Position numbers and translations under genes: made by a program. A DNA stretch of 64,000 bases from positions 1 to 64,000 of the forward strand of contig JBBQZU010000001.1 of the NCBI GenBank assembly GCA_038207425.1, read 5' to 3'. Below, piece after piece: positions 8,418 through 16,789 of the stretch (positions are counted from its first letter, which is position 1; the number at the start of each line of letters is the position of its first letter). The stretch comes from JBBQZU01 sp038207425. Lineage in GTDB: Bacteria > Bacteroidota > Bacteroidia > Flavobacteriales_D > Cryomorphaceae. A model generated the notes under the pieces. It ran no database searches. It was given only the letters and a program-made list of their open reading frames with translations, and had not been told where the DNA came from.

Positions 8418-9218
8418 ATGAAGTGGGTAATAGTAATTATTAATATGTTAAGCGGTTTTTGTGCCTGTAGCCAGAACGGGTCTATTCTAGTATGTGATTC
8501 AATGAGTAAGGTTCCACTCGCATTCGCACACATTTCCACTCCCATTGGTACTTTCTATGCAGATGCTGATGGGCGATTTCCAAAGGATCGTTTCAAAGAA
8601 AAAGAATTTACTGTCAGCTATTTGGGATATTTCCCAAAAAAATCCTATTGTTCTAATCTTACAGATACTATCTATTTAAAGCGCAAAAGTGTACTTCTGA
8701 CTCAAGTTGACATCAGTGTGAAAAGCGAGCCATTTGAAATTGGTTACCATAAGCTTAGAATGGATGCTGGTTTCGGAGGGGGCTTTAAGATGACTCATGC
8801 TGTAAGAATTGATGGTACTAACAAACGGGTTCGTGTTGAAGAAGTGATTGTTTCATTTAGTAAGCTACATAAAGGATTTGAATTTAACTTATATGCATTT
8901 GAAGTAACTGAGAAAGGTCTGCCTGGTATGCTATTGTTTTCTGATACTGTTGTTGCCCTACAGGTTACAAGGAAATTAAGAATAGATGTTCAACATTTAG
9001 GAATGGATCTTCCGGAGAATGGAATTTTCATTGGAATAAAAAGACTCGATGAAAATCAAAAGTATCCAGAGCCTCCTTTTTTTTCAATGTCCTATAAATC
9101 ATTAGAGCCAAGAGTCTATTTTGACCGCGATGGTGAATGGCAAGAATATGACTTGAGTTCGCTAATTGCACCTAATTTTCCAGTTTTAATGATTGGTTTG
9201 AAAGTAAAACCAATTTAG
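8418..9218 (+). CDS. Secreted carboxypeptidase-regulatory-like protein
   Basis: A 266-residue protein with a signal peptide (MKWVIVIINMLSGFCACSQ) that may carry a lipobox-like cysteine. Residues ~20-95 look like the CarboxypepD_reg-like beta-sandwich common in Bacteroidota outer-membrane proteins (LVCDSMSKVPLAFAHI, DADGRF, FTVSYLGY). Residues ~100-266 form a second domain of unknown function, beginning KSEPFEIGYHK and ending GLKVKPI. The same two-domain plan is repeated in the broken gene that follows, so the pair arose by tandem duplication. No catalytic motif is visible. A binding or structural envelope role is likely, but this is inference. Confidence 0.7.
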   Translation: MKWVIVIINMLSGFCACSQNGSILVCDSMSKVPLAFAHISTPIGTFYADADGRFPKDRFKEKEFTVSYLGYFPKKSYCSNLTDTIYLKRKSVLLTQVDISVKSEPFEIGYHKLRMDAGFGGGFKMTHAVRIDGTNKRVRVEEVIVSFSKLHKGFEFNLYAFEVTEKGLPGMLLFSDTVVALQVTRKLRIDVQHLGMDLPENGIFIGIKRLDENQKYPEPPFFSMSYKSLEPRVYFDRDGEWQEYDLSSLIAPNFPVLMIGLKVKPI

Positions 9219-9252
9219 CATCCTTTCTTCGATCCAGAATATACATTTTGGT

Positions 9253-9276
9253 GATCTTCAGGCGAAGATCTATTTT
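9253..9276 (+). terminator. Weak rho-independent terminator
   Basis: A 7-bp stem, GATCTTC (9253-9259) with GAAGATC (9264-9270), loop AGGC, followed by TATTTT. It lies between the two tandem paralogues. Confidence 0.5.
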
Positions 9277-9286
9277 CACATTCATA

Positions 9287-10096
9287 ATGATGAAGTGGTT
9301 AGTGATCTTCTCGAGTTTGATTTACTCATATACCTGTGCTCAGGCCGAGTACATAGTCGTTCAAGATTCACTTACAGGTAAGTACCTGCCATTTGCTCAA
9401 ATAGATGCGGAAGGGGAGTTGTTTTAGTGTGATGAGAATGGACGTTTGGTCAGAAATCGGGTTATTGGTAAAACATTTAAGATCAGTTATATTGGTTATA
9501 AACCTAGAATGATCTCAGAGCCACACAGAGGCAATCGTATTTTGCTTGTCACTACAACCCACTCACTTCCTGAAATAATAATTAGTGGAAAAGTGAATCC
9601 GTTTGAAATTGGTTATCATAAGTTTAAAACAAGCTCGAAGATAAGATGCCAATTCGTTCACATTTTTGCAGTACGCGTTACTTCTGAATCAGGCGTTGGT
9701 TTAATTTCAGAAGTCATGGTTGCCTTTAAGAAAATATATAAAGGGTATAGCTTCGAATTGTTTCTTTTTGAAGTAGCTGATCACGGCTCACCCGGGGCTT
9801 TGATTAAATCAGATACCAAAACAGCGTCATCATCAAAAAGCCTACAGAGATTTAATGTTGAAGATTGGAATCTCCAACTTCCCGAAAATGCAATTGTTGT
9901 TGGATTTAATTGGCCTGATCAGACTACAAATGGGCCGCCAAAAGAATTTCCAGGCGTACAAATCACTTATCAATTAAGTGAAAATACATCTTATTTGTTT
10001 CATGAAAACACCTGGCATATTTTTAACTATAAAGTAATCGGAGACGAATTTGGCGTACCTAATTTTAAAGTAGGCTTGAAAATAAAGCCCATCTAA
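9287..10096 (+). pseudogene. Tandem paralogue with an in-frame TAG
   Basis: Starting at either of two adjacent ATGs (9287, 9290), the frame encodes a signal peptide (MKWLVIFSSLIYSYTCAQ), then the same beta-sandwich as the preceding gene, broken by TAG at 9425-9427, and continues in phase to the stop at 10096. Aligned with the intact neighbour, the TAG falls where it has a Tyr (GTFYADADGRF against GELF-stop-CDENGRL), so a single-base change from TAT or TAC explains it. The C-terminal domain is well conserved (PFEIGYHK, LPENAIVVG, FKVGLKIKPI), so the change may be recent. A fragment could start at an internal codon near 9446 but would lack a signal peptide. Confidence 0.75.
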
Positions 10097-10253
10097 ATAT
10101 TCCAGACGTCAACAGTATATTTCTTTGCCCAAGTGCTTCTTTGTCACCGAATCAGAAACATGCGTTATTGAAATTATCGGAAAGCTAAAAATACGTTTGA
10201 ACTGCAAATTCGAATTGGTCAATAAAAATTTGCTTAAACACCGAAATATTGTT

Positions 10254-11224
10254 CTACTCGTAGAATACGAGCATTGCCTTTTTATATTCAACCGCGTTAA
10301 CTGTCCTGAATGAAATGGGGCAATAGCGGTAGTTTACAAGAACTGCACTGCTCACAATTCTCGCGGTTCTTTTATTTCCATCTCCAAATGGCTGTATATA
10401 CGATATCAGCGCAAGAATCAGCAACGCTTTTTCAAAGATATTCTCCTTGCTATTTACCAATACGCACATTTCCAACAGCGCTTCTGAAATTTGAAATTCA
10501 TTGTCCAAGGGGCGGTAATTGGTTCCGGAAATACCGACTCTGCTCTTTCTGATATGCCTTTCTATTCCAAGTTCCTTGACCAATAAGCTGTGAATGTCTT
10601 CAATTTTTGAGGCTGACAGTGGAATCAGGTAATCAGGATTAGCAATAATAAAGTCGAGTGCTTCCTTGTGATTGAGCAGCATCGAGGCTTCTTCTTTGGT
10701 TTTTCCTGAAGCGGTCTCTTTTTCCTTGAGCAGGCGTTCAGTTTCCAGTAGTGAATACGTATTGCCTTCTATTTGAGATGATTTCCAGCTCAGGTCTATT
10801 GCCAGTCGCTCAAGTTCTTTTTTGTAGGTGCTTTCTGAAAGTTGCGCAACGTTATTCTCAAAGGTCTTTTGAAGCAATTCGAGTTTGTTCAATTCAGAAC
10901 GGGTAAATAACTCTGATCTGCTTAGCGTGCCTGTAATAAGCTCAAAATTGAAGCTGTCTTTTATTTCTCTTTCGTCAATCTCCCTGAGAAAGTACGTATC
11001 GACATCAACAGGATAAAGCAGTTCATACGAAGGCGATAGCGTATATCGGGTTGCTTTTCCCTGCCCTTTTATTGCAAGGAGATTTTCACTTGCCAATTTT
11101 GAGAGTAATCTCTTTACTGTAGAAATGCTTGTAGTAGACGAAAGCTGATGAAATAGTTCGTTTGAAGATATTTCAGGCTGTTCCTTAGCAGTTTTAAAAT
11201 CTCTGATTCTCTTTGGTCATTCAT
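10254..11224 (-). CDS. Fic-domain protein, frameshifted near the N-terminus
   Basis: The main frame (10254-11096 and further upstream without an ATG) encodes a Fic-family protein of about 320 residues: an N-terminal winged-helix part (PEISSNELFHQL, STVKRLLSKL), a Fic N-terminal region with the SSQIEGNTYSL segment (the (S/T)xxxE(G/N) type of inhibitory helix), then the Fic core. The core motif reads IQPFGDGNKRTAR; the catalytic His of HPFx(D/E)GN(G/K)R is Gln here. The only good start, ATG at 11224-11222, is in another frame and gives MNDQRESEILK before the frame must change by -1 at the heptamer T-TTA-AAA (11198-11192). This could be programmed slippage, an indel, or a sequence error. With the His to Gln change, AMPylation activity is doubtful; a role as a DNA-binding regulator is possible. 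Confidence 0.75.
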
Positions 11225-11233
11225 ACGGCATGC

Positions 11234-11295
11234 AAAATACGGCTCAAAAATATATGCAATATAGCTCAAAAACAGCAAATTTTGAGCTGTATTTT
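11234..11295 (-). promoter_or_regulatory. Repeat-type operator and promoter of the fic gene
   Basis: Three copies of a motif close to AAAATACRGCTCAAAA precede the fic ATG: copy 1 at 11234-11249, a weaker direct copy at 11256-11271, and an inverted copy at 11280-11295 that differs from copy 1 at one of 16 positions. The direct copies are 22 bases apart, about two helical turns. A minus-strand -7 box TATTTTTG (11252-11245) overlaps copy 1, so binding there would block transcription. The Fic protein's own winged-helix domain is a candidate ligand. Confidence 0.6.
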
Positions 11296-11348
11296 ATAGT
11301 TTAATGAGTTTCAATTGGCTTTCTTCGATCTGGATTTTGTATACAGTG

Positions 11349-11801
11349 TCACTTCCTCAAAAAGTCAAAAGCTCCTTTACGCAGGTTGATTCCATACTCG
11401 AGCCAGGCTTTAAGACAAGCCAGAAAATTTGCCCAGCCTTCGGTGTTTCCCTTTATAAATTTCAGGGCTTTATCGGCGTCAGGCTGCATTCCCTTTTCAG
11501 AAATGCGCACCACGGTGGAGTCATTTCTGCCCGGTACCAGTTTTATTTCGGCATGGAACTCAACTCCAGCGTTCTCCCAGTAAAAACCGATGATTTTCCC
11601 TGGCACAATTTCACCTACACGGACCGTGTTTTCACCTTCAAATTCTGGAAATTCCCAGAGCAGTTGGGCTCCCGGTTCCATCCTTCCGGAGCTTTTGGAG
11701 ATAAAGTAGTTGGTCATTTGAGCCGGATCTACAATGGCTTCAAATACTTCAAGTGCGGGTTTCGCAACTTGAATGGATGCGTAGACTTCTATTGGTTCCA
11801 T
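11349..11801 (-). CDS. SRPBCC/AHSA1-family protein
   Basis: A 150-residue START-like fold protein of the Activator of Hsp90 ATPase homologue 1-like family. Typical features are the N-terminal strand and helix (YASIQVAKPALEVFEAIVDP), the YFISKSSGRMEPG turn, the central WEFPEF and VGEIVPGKIIGFYW strands, and a C-terminal helix with GWANFLACLKAWLEYG. These small proteins bind hydrophobic ligands; no catalytic residues are evident. The frame is open for 22 more codons upstream, but the ATG at 11801 gives the proper domain start and avoids overlap with the upstream gene. It lies 49 bases after the Ogt gene on the same strand and may be cotranscribed. Confidence 0.8.
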   Translation of the reverse strand: MEPIEVYASIQVAKPALEVFEAIVDPAQMTNYFISKSSGRMEPGAQLLWEFPEFEGENTVRVGEIVPGKIIGFYWENAGVEFHAEIKLVPGRNDSTVVRISEKGMQPDADKALKFIKGNTEGWANFLACLKAWLEYGINLRKGAFDFLRK

Positions 11802-11850
11802 ATTATCTTTTATTTTGTAGAATTTATACAGTCTATTAAAATGATTGGTG

Positions 11851-12741
11851 TTAATTGCCTTTGGCATTTAATGCACCCTGATAAAGGTCTGGTTTGATGG
11901 CCTGTTCATCCAATACCCGCGCCGATTCCCAACCGATCATAGCCGTTTTGCGCATAGCCCCCCATCGGTATCCTCCTAACATGCCGCCCGACTGAATAAC
12001 GCGGTGGCAAGGAATCAAATAGGCAATAGGATTTTTGCCAATAGCGGTTCCCACTGCGCGGGCGGCTTTAGGTGTTTTGAGTTCATTGGCGAGGGCTCCA
12101 TACGAGGAGAGTCGCCCCATTGGAATTTTGAGCAAGGCTTCCCAGACTTTGAGTTGAAAATCTCTCCCTTTTAAATGGAGATGAAGGGTCTCTGTTTCAC
12201 CTCCGTAAAATGAGCGTAGCGCCATATTGTGAGATTCTGTAGCACCTTTTTCAATCCGTGCTTTGGGAAACTCTGCGCGCAAATCAGCGAAGGCATCTGT
12301 TTCACTGTCGGCAAAAGCCATAAAACAAATGCCGCGATGGGTAGAGGCAATCCCGATTTTCCCGAAAGGACTTTCTAAAAAGGAAAAGACGATTCGCAAA
12401 TCCGCGCCGCCGTTTTTATATTCTCTCGGGGTCATGCCTTTTATCTTTACAAACAAGTCGTGCAACCTGCCGGTGCCTGAAAGTCCAATATCAAAGGTGG
12501 TATCAAACAAGGTTGCCTGTGGTGCACGAAGTATTTTTTTTGCATGTTCGATGCTGATGTACTGAAGGAACTTTTTTGGGCTCACCCCTGCCCATTCGCT
12601 AAAAAGCCGCTGAAAGTGGTACGGGCTCATGTGTAAATGTGAAGCCACGTCATCAAGGGTTGGCTGTGCGCGAAAATTCGCGCCGATGTATTCTATGGCC
12701 CGGGCAATGCGTTCGAAATTCTGCGTGTTTGATGGCTTCAT
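11851..12741 (-). CDS. AraC-type regulator fused to O6-alkylguanine-DNA methyltransferase
   Basis: A 296-residue Ada-like fusion without the N-terminal phosphotriester domain. Residues ~8-110 are an AraC helix-turn-helix pair (TLDDVASHLHMSPYHFQRLF, then SIEHAKKIL). Residues ~135-290 are a methyltransferase with the suicide cysteine in IPCHRVIQSGGMLGGYRWG. It repairs O6-methylguanine by taking the methyl group, and the HTH part may control an alkylation response. The frame is open further upstream to 12891, but the ATG at 12741 is chosen because the leading 50 residues are not protein-like and a TACATTTG promoter box ends 5 bases before it. A gap of 140 bases separates it from the TIGR01777 gene on the same strand. 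Confidence 0.88.
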   Translation of the reverse strand: MKPSNTQNFERIARAIEYIGANFRAQPTLDDVASHLHMSPYHFQRLFSEWAGVSPKKFLQYISIEHAKKILRAPQATLFDTTFDIGLSGTGRLHDLFVKIKGMTPREYKNGGADLRIVFSFLESPFGKIGIASTHRGICFMAFADSETDAFADLRAEFPKARIEKGATESHNMALRSFYGGETETLHLHLKGRDFQLKVWEALLKIPMGRLSSYGALANELKTPKAARAVGTAIGKNPIAYLIPCHRVIQSGGMLGGYRWGAMRKTAMIGWESARVLDEQAIKPDLYQGALNAKGN

Positions 12742-12746
12742 CAAAG

Positions 12747-12754
12747 CAAATGTA
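12747..12754 (-). promoter_or_regulatory. -7 promoter box of the AraC-Ogt gene
   Basis: On the minus strand TACATTTG matches TAnnTTTG and ends 5 bases before the ATG at 12741. This supports that start and predicts a very short leader. Confidence 0.55.
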
Positions 12755-12881
12755 GGAAAGGAAGAGAGATAGGAAAACCCGAAAGTTGCGGAAATTCGAT
12801 GATTGTCTTTGGTATTGCATTCTTTCGTCCCGAAACTGTTACTGCATAGAGTGCCTGGATTCGCTGCATCCAGTTTAAATC

Positions 12882-13787
12882 TCACCCACAAATCTCCTTC
12901 AAAGCAGAATCAACATCAGCATATTTAAAGCTGAACCCTGAATCCATCAATTTCTCGGCTGCGGCCCTGCTGCCTTCGAGCACTATCTCGGCCAGCTCAC
13001 CGAATGCAAGTTTTATCAAAAAGGCAGGGACGTTTGGAAGCCAAAGGGGTTTGTTCAGCGCTTTGGCTACTGCCCTTGTAAGTTCAGTATTGGTAATATG
13101 CGATGGTGCAATTGAGTTGTAAACGCCGCTGTAGTGCGGTTGCTCAATACATTTGGTATACAGTACGCACAGGTCGTGCAGGTGTATCCAGGGCACGCAC
13201 TGCCTGCCGCTGCCAAGTGGCGCTCCGAAACCGTACTTCAGTGGTGCAGCTATCTTGTCAAGGGCTCCACCTTTTGCACTCAATACCATCCCGGTGCGAA
13301 GTTTCACCACGCGGCATAAGGGAGCAAATGCATCAGCAGCAGCTTCCCATTGCACGCAACATTGGCCTATAAAACTTGTAGCCGGGGGGTCGCTTTCGCG
13401 AAAAATATGCTTAGAAGTTATACTTCCGTAGTAATTGATTCCGCTTGCCGAAATGAATGATTCAGGTGTTTGGCCCGTTTGTTTAACCGCGTTTAACAGA
13501 AGGCGCGCAGTGTCGACCCGGCTGTTTATGATCTCCCGCTTTCGGGCTGCTGTCCAGCGCTTATTGGCTATGCCCGCACCGGCCAGGTGTACAATGGAAT
13601 GCACGTCTTTGATTGCTTCGGGGTCAATGTAGCCGGTGGTATAATCCCAGCGATAGCTGCGTATGCCATTGCGTTCGCCCGCTTTTCGCGAAAGCAGTAC
13701 CACTTCACGGCCACAGTTGGTAAGCATTTCGGTAAGGGCAGTGCCTACCAGACCTGTGCCGCCGGTGATGAGTATTTTCTTTTGCAT
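12882..13787 (-). CDS. TIGR01777-family NAD(P)-dependent oxidoreductase
   Basis: A 301-residue short-chain dehydrogenase/epimerase-like protein, related to E. coli YfcH and cell-division-inhibitor-annotated homologues. The Rossmann signature GGTGLVG is at residues 9-15. Family features follow: VHLAGAGIANKRWT, SRVDTARLL, SASGINYYG, LRTGMVLSAKGGAL and VPWIHLHDL. The C-terminal DUF1731-like stretch (LPNVPAFLIKLAFGELAEIVLEGSRA) is present, so the protein is complete. The substrate of this family is not established. It lies downstream of the fasciclin gene on the same strand, separated by a terminator-like hairpin. Confidence 0.88.
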   Translation of the reverse strand: MQKKILITGGTGLVGTALTEMLTNCGREVVLLSRKAGERNGIRSYRWDYTTGYIDPEAIKDVHSIVHLAGAGIANKRWTAARKREIINSRVDTARLLLNAVKQTGQTPESFISASGINYYGSITSKHIFRESDPPATSFIGQCCVQWEAAADAFAPLCRVVKLRTGMVLSAKGGALDKIAAPLKYGFGAPLGSGRQCVPWIHLHDLCVLYTKCIEQPHYSGVYNSIAPSHITNTELTRAVAKALNKPLWLPNVPAFLIKLAFGELAEIVLEGSRAAAEKLMDSGFSFKYADVDSALKEICG

Positions 13788-13790
13788 GGG

Positions 13791-13826
13791 CTAAAATTAA
13801 TACGGCCCGCCATTGGGCGAGCCGTA
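13791..13826 (-). terminator. Terminator after the fasciclin gene
   Basis: A minus-strand hairpin: 6-bp outer stem (TACGGC with GCCGTA), one C/A mismatch, 4-bp inner stem and a 4-base loop at 13801-13826, followed by TTAATTTT. It sits 25 bases beyond the fasciclin stop and just before the start of the oxidoreductase gene. Confidence 0.6.
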
Positions 13827-13850
13827 CTAAGAGATTATTTTAAAAAAAAT

Positions 13851-14828
13851 TTAAAATTCTGGGAGCAATACCCTGTCAAGTACATGTATCACACCATTGG
13901 TACCTTGTACATCTGTAGCAATTACGTTCGAAGTACCAGTGGTGGTATCAATGATTGTAACCGACGTACCTACGTTTACCGTGAAAACCTGATTGTTTAT
14001 GGCAGTTACAGGACCGGCTACAAGCTGCGTAGATTGTATATTGCCAGCAACCACATGGTAGGTAAGTACAGTTGTTAATTCAGGAATAGTGAGGGTGGCT
14101 GTAACACTACTAATATCATCAAAAGCCTGATTTACCGGAGCAAATACTGTAAAAGGACCGGGTAATAAAAGAGCTGGCACAAGGTCAGTGGCTACCAAAG
14201 CAGATACAAGTTCAGAAAAATCACCATTATTTGATGCATGATTTACAATATTCGGAAGTGACATTACCTCGTCTATACCATGTATTACTCCATTGGTAGC
14301 GCGTATATCAGCAGCTACCACTACCGCAGCATTGTTTAATACTACTCCACTGCTGCGTTTTTCAACGAGCAGAGACAGATTTCTGCCTTCAGGAGCGGCA
14401 GTAGAAAGGGTGTTCACATATGCTTTCACAGGAACATCGGCAGCAAGAATTTGCGCACCCAAAACGTGATACAGCAAAATGTTGGTAACTGCATCAACTC
14501 CTACTAAATCAGCAAGATCGTCTACACGGCTTCCATCGCTATTGGCATCTGTTACACTCTCTGCATCAAAAAAAGCATTGAATGCATCATTGTTCGGGCC
14601 GAATACGGTGAATGGACCAGTGCCCGCAAGGGCAGCGTTGAGACCCGTAGCTTCCAAGGCTTCGTTCAGAATAGAGTAGTTGGCATTGGCGGCAACTATC
14701 TGGGCAATATTTTGCGTTGGTACTGATGGTGGGGGTGTTGAATCGTCATCATCACTGCAGGCAGTAAATACAAATAGTCCGGCGGCGAGGGCCAAAACAG
14801 AAGCAGGCTTCATTAGATTAATCATCAT
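13851..14828 (-). CDS. Lipoprotein with two fasciclin (FAS1) domains
   Basis: A 325-residue lipoprotein. The lipobox FTAC places the acylated Cys at residue 24, and the following SDDDDST is the acidic signature linked to surface exposure in Bacteroidota. Two tandem FAS1 domains follow, ~40-180 and ~185-325, each with the hallmark turns (GPFTVFGPNNDAFNAF and GPFTVFAPVNQAFDDI; RATNGVIHGIDEVM and QGTNGVIHVLDRVLL). FAS1 proteins mediate adhesion or matrix binding at the cell surface. There is no T9SS tail; anchoring is by lipid. It starts the minus-strand run that continues through the oxidoreductase. Confidence 0.92.
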   Translation of the reverse strand: MMINLMKPASVLALAAGLFVFTACSDDDDSTPPPSVPTQNIAQIVAANANYSILNEALEATGLNAALAGTGPFTVFGPNNDAFNAFFDAESVTDANSDGSRVDDLADLVGVDAVTNILLYHVLGAQILAADVPVKAYVNTLSTAAPEGRNLSLLVEKRSSGVVLNNAAVVVAADIRATNGVIHGIDEVMSLPNIVNHASNNGDFSELVSALVATDLVPALLLPGPFTVFAPVNQAFDDISSVTATLTIPELTTVLTYHVVAGNIQSTQLVAGPVTAINNQVFTVNVGTSVTIIDTTTGTSNVIATDVQGTNGVIHVLDRVLLPEF

Positions 14829-15007
14829 TTGTCTTTGTTTTGATTTATTGATTTCAGTAAAACGCCCCTATAGCGGGCATGTTTAGAAAGCATTGTGGTA
14901 CAAAACAGAATAATATTAGGTTCCCATCGTTAGAATTCCATTGTCTTTTCCCGCTTATTCTTGGCCGATCTGAACAAGATGATGTGTAGAAATAGCCTGA
15001 TTCATCG

Positions 15008-16687
15008 ATGATTCGTATACTTTTTGAACAGAAATTTGCATTTGTGAAAATATTGGAATCTTACCCAAATTTTGGGACAAATAGCGTCAGAAAGTTTCTT
15101 ATTTTTTTAGCATTTTTTAGCATTTTAGAAACATCATTTGCACAAAATCAGGACTTTATAGAGTATTGGGACAAGTCCAATAAAGTGAAGCGCTCTGAAG
15201 GTATGTATCTTTCCGGCCTTGAAAATGGAGTTTGGAAACACTATTACCCCACAGGCCAACTTAGAGAGCAGCTCAATTATAAACTAGGCCGGCTCGATGG
15301 CATCACAGAAAGTTATTATGAAAACGGAGTAAAGGCTAGTGAGGGCTACTTCAAATGGGATAAAGCTGATAGCCTGCATACAGCATGGTTTCCCACGGGC
15401 AATCCGAAAGAGATCGGACATTTTAAGGAAGGATCAAAATGGGGCTTGTGGACTTATTGGTACCCCGATTCTCTGCGGTGGTTTGAGGAGCAATATGAAG
15501 CCAATGGCAAAGTAAAACTCATAAACTCCTGGAGTAAGAAAGGGGTGCAAACGGTTAAGGTCGGCAACGGATTTTTGGAAGACTACTACGACAACAGGCA
15601 AATAAGTACCCGCGAAACGTATGCCAAGGGCGAGCGCACCGGATATTCAGAAACGTGGTGGCCTGGCGGGGCTATGCGTACAAAGGGCTATTACCTTGCG
15701 GGGAAAAAAGATTCCACTTGGATTTACTACCTCGAATCAGGGCTGCTTCATAAAACCAGTACTTTTAAGAATGACACCCTCAATGGTCCTTTCAGAGATT
15801 TTTTTGCCGATGGCACATCTGCGCTTGATGGCTATTTTTTAAGCGGAGCCAAAGGGGGCATCTGGACCTTTTACCGTGAAGGTGTGCATATGGAAATGCA
15901 AGGTGCGTTTGAATCAAATTTACGACAGGGGGAATGGTTGTACTGGTACCCGTCAGGTGTGCTACAAACCCGAGGCACCTGGCACAATGGCCGCATGAAT
16001 GGTGGATGGGCGTATTTCTATGCAAATGACAAAATATGGAGGAAAGGTGAATATAAAGAAGACCTCAAATCGGGTACTTGGACTACCTGGTTCGAAAACG
16101 GAAATAAATTGCAGGAAGGTAACTATGCCAATGGCAAAGAATCAGGAATATGGAAGTCATGGTACGAGAATGGTAAGCCGAAGGACGAAGGCTCCTTTAC
16201 AGATGGTAGGATTGACGGAGCCTGGAAGGGATGGTTTCCTGACGGAAGTCCCAATTATGCCGGGTTCTGGCAAAACGACCAAAAGAATGGCAATTGGAAA
16301 CACTGGAATGAGCAAGGCAGGCCCGAAGACGATGTGTGGTACAAGGAAGGAATTTTAAACGGGCCCTATGTGCGATACAATGAACAAGGCACACCTGAAA
16401 TGCAAGGTTCATTTATGATGGGAAAACCTAATGGCCACTGGATTTATTACCACCCTGAAGGAGGCAAAATGCGCGAAGCCACTTACAAGGAAGGAAAACT
16501 AGAAGGAACAAGTATTACCTATCACCGATCAGGTGGGGCAATACAACTCAAGGAAACTTATAAGGACAATAAACGCGACGGCATCAGCTACGAGTATTCA
16601 CCAAGAGGGAATTTGCTCAGATCAGTAGAGTATAAAGATGGACGGAAGGTTCGCGTTATTGAAGACAACGTTGCCGGAAAAAACTGA
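15008..16687 (+). CDS. Secreted YwqK/MORN-like repeat protein
   Basis: A 559-residue protein built almost wholly of ~23-residue repeats of the MORN / YwqK-antitoxin-like type (pattern G-x-W-x-x-Y/W-x-x-x-G, for example GVWKHYYPTGQLRE, GTWTTWFENGNKLQEG, GNWKHWNEQGRP); I count roughly twenty units. A hydrophobic segment (FLIFLAFFSILETSFAQ, residues ~31-47) acts as signal peptide. The ATG at 15008 gives an unusually long n-region of ~29 residues; an in-frame GTG at 15044 would give a more normal one. Despite the Pfam name, such secreted arrays have no proven toxin link. A binding or scaffold role outside the cytoplasm is likely. There is no T9SS tail. Confidence 0.8.
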   Translation: MIRILFEQKFAFVKILESYPNFGTNSVRKFLIFLAFFSILETSFAQNQDFIEYWDKSNKVKRSEGMYLSGLENGVWKHYYPTGQLREQLNYKLGRLDGITESYYENGVKASEGYFKWDKADSLHTAWFPTGNPKEIGHFKEGSKWGLWTYWYPDSLRWFEEQYEANGKVKLINSWSKKGVQTVKVGNGFLEDYYDNRQISTRETYAKGERTGYSETWWPGGAMRTKGYYLAGKKDSTWIYYLESGLLHKTSTFKNDTLNGPFRDFFADGTSALDGYFLSGAKGGIWTFYREGVHMEMQGAFESNLRQGEWLYWYPSGVLQTRGTWHNGRMNGGWAYFYANDKIWRKGEYKEDLKSGTWTTWFENGNKLQEGNYANGKESGIWKSWYENGKPKDEGSFTDGRIDGAWKGWFPDGSPNYAGFWQNDQKNGNWKHWNEQGRPEDDVWYKEGILNGPYVRYNEQGTPEMQGSFMMGKPNGHWIYYHPEGGKMREATYKEGKLEGTSITYHRSGGAIQLKETYKDNKRDGISYEYSPRGNLLRSVEYKDGRKVRVIEDNVAGKN

Positions 16688-16698
16688 TTGAAAAAGAG

Positions 16699-16730
16699 TT
16701 TCGCAGGATTGTAAAATATGTATACCTTTG
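16699..16730 (+). promoter_or_regulatory. Promoter of the rimP-nusA-infB operon
   Basis: TACCTTTG (16723-16730) is an exact TAnnTTTG box, with TTTC (16699-16702) 20 bases upstream close to the TTTG -33 box. The predicted transcript start is near 16737, about 15 bases before a terminator-like hairpin. Confidence 0.6.
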
Positions 16731-16751
16731 CCAAGCTGATGAGCAAAATTA

Positions 16752-16775
16752 AGAGGGGCCGGAGCCCCTCTTTTT
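16752..16775 (+). terminator. Hairpin with T-run in the rimP leader
   Basis: A perfect 8-bp GC-rich stem, AGAGGGGC (16752-16759) with GCCCCTCT (16764-16771), tetraloop CGGA, then a run of five Ts. It could simply end the upstream repeat-protein transcript, but it also lies between the operon promoter and rimP, where it could act as an attenuator. Confidence 0.8.
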
Positions 16776-16789
16776 ATTATGTCAAAATC

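Noticed and set aside
1..10096. Reassignment or readthrough of TAG as a sense codon
   Set aside because: TAG ends several intact conserved genes here (glgE, ruvB, ruvA, the GH57 gene), and one of the interrupting stops is TAA, so nonsense mutation is the simpler explanation.
15008..16687. YwqK repeat gene as the antitoxin of a toxin-antitoxin pair
   Set aside because: The protein has a signal peptide and there is no toxin gene next to it; the family name alone is not evidence.
16718..16789. N-terminal extension of RimP from ATG 16718 or 16739
   Set aside because: It would be encoded by the promoter box and the terminator hairpin, and RimP has its normal length from GTG 16790.
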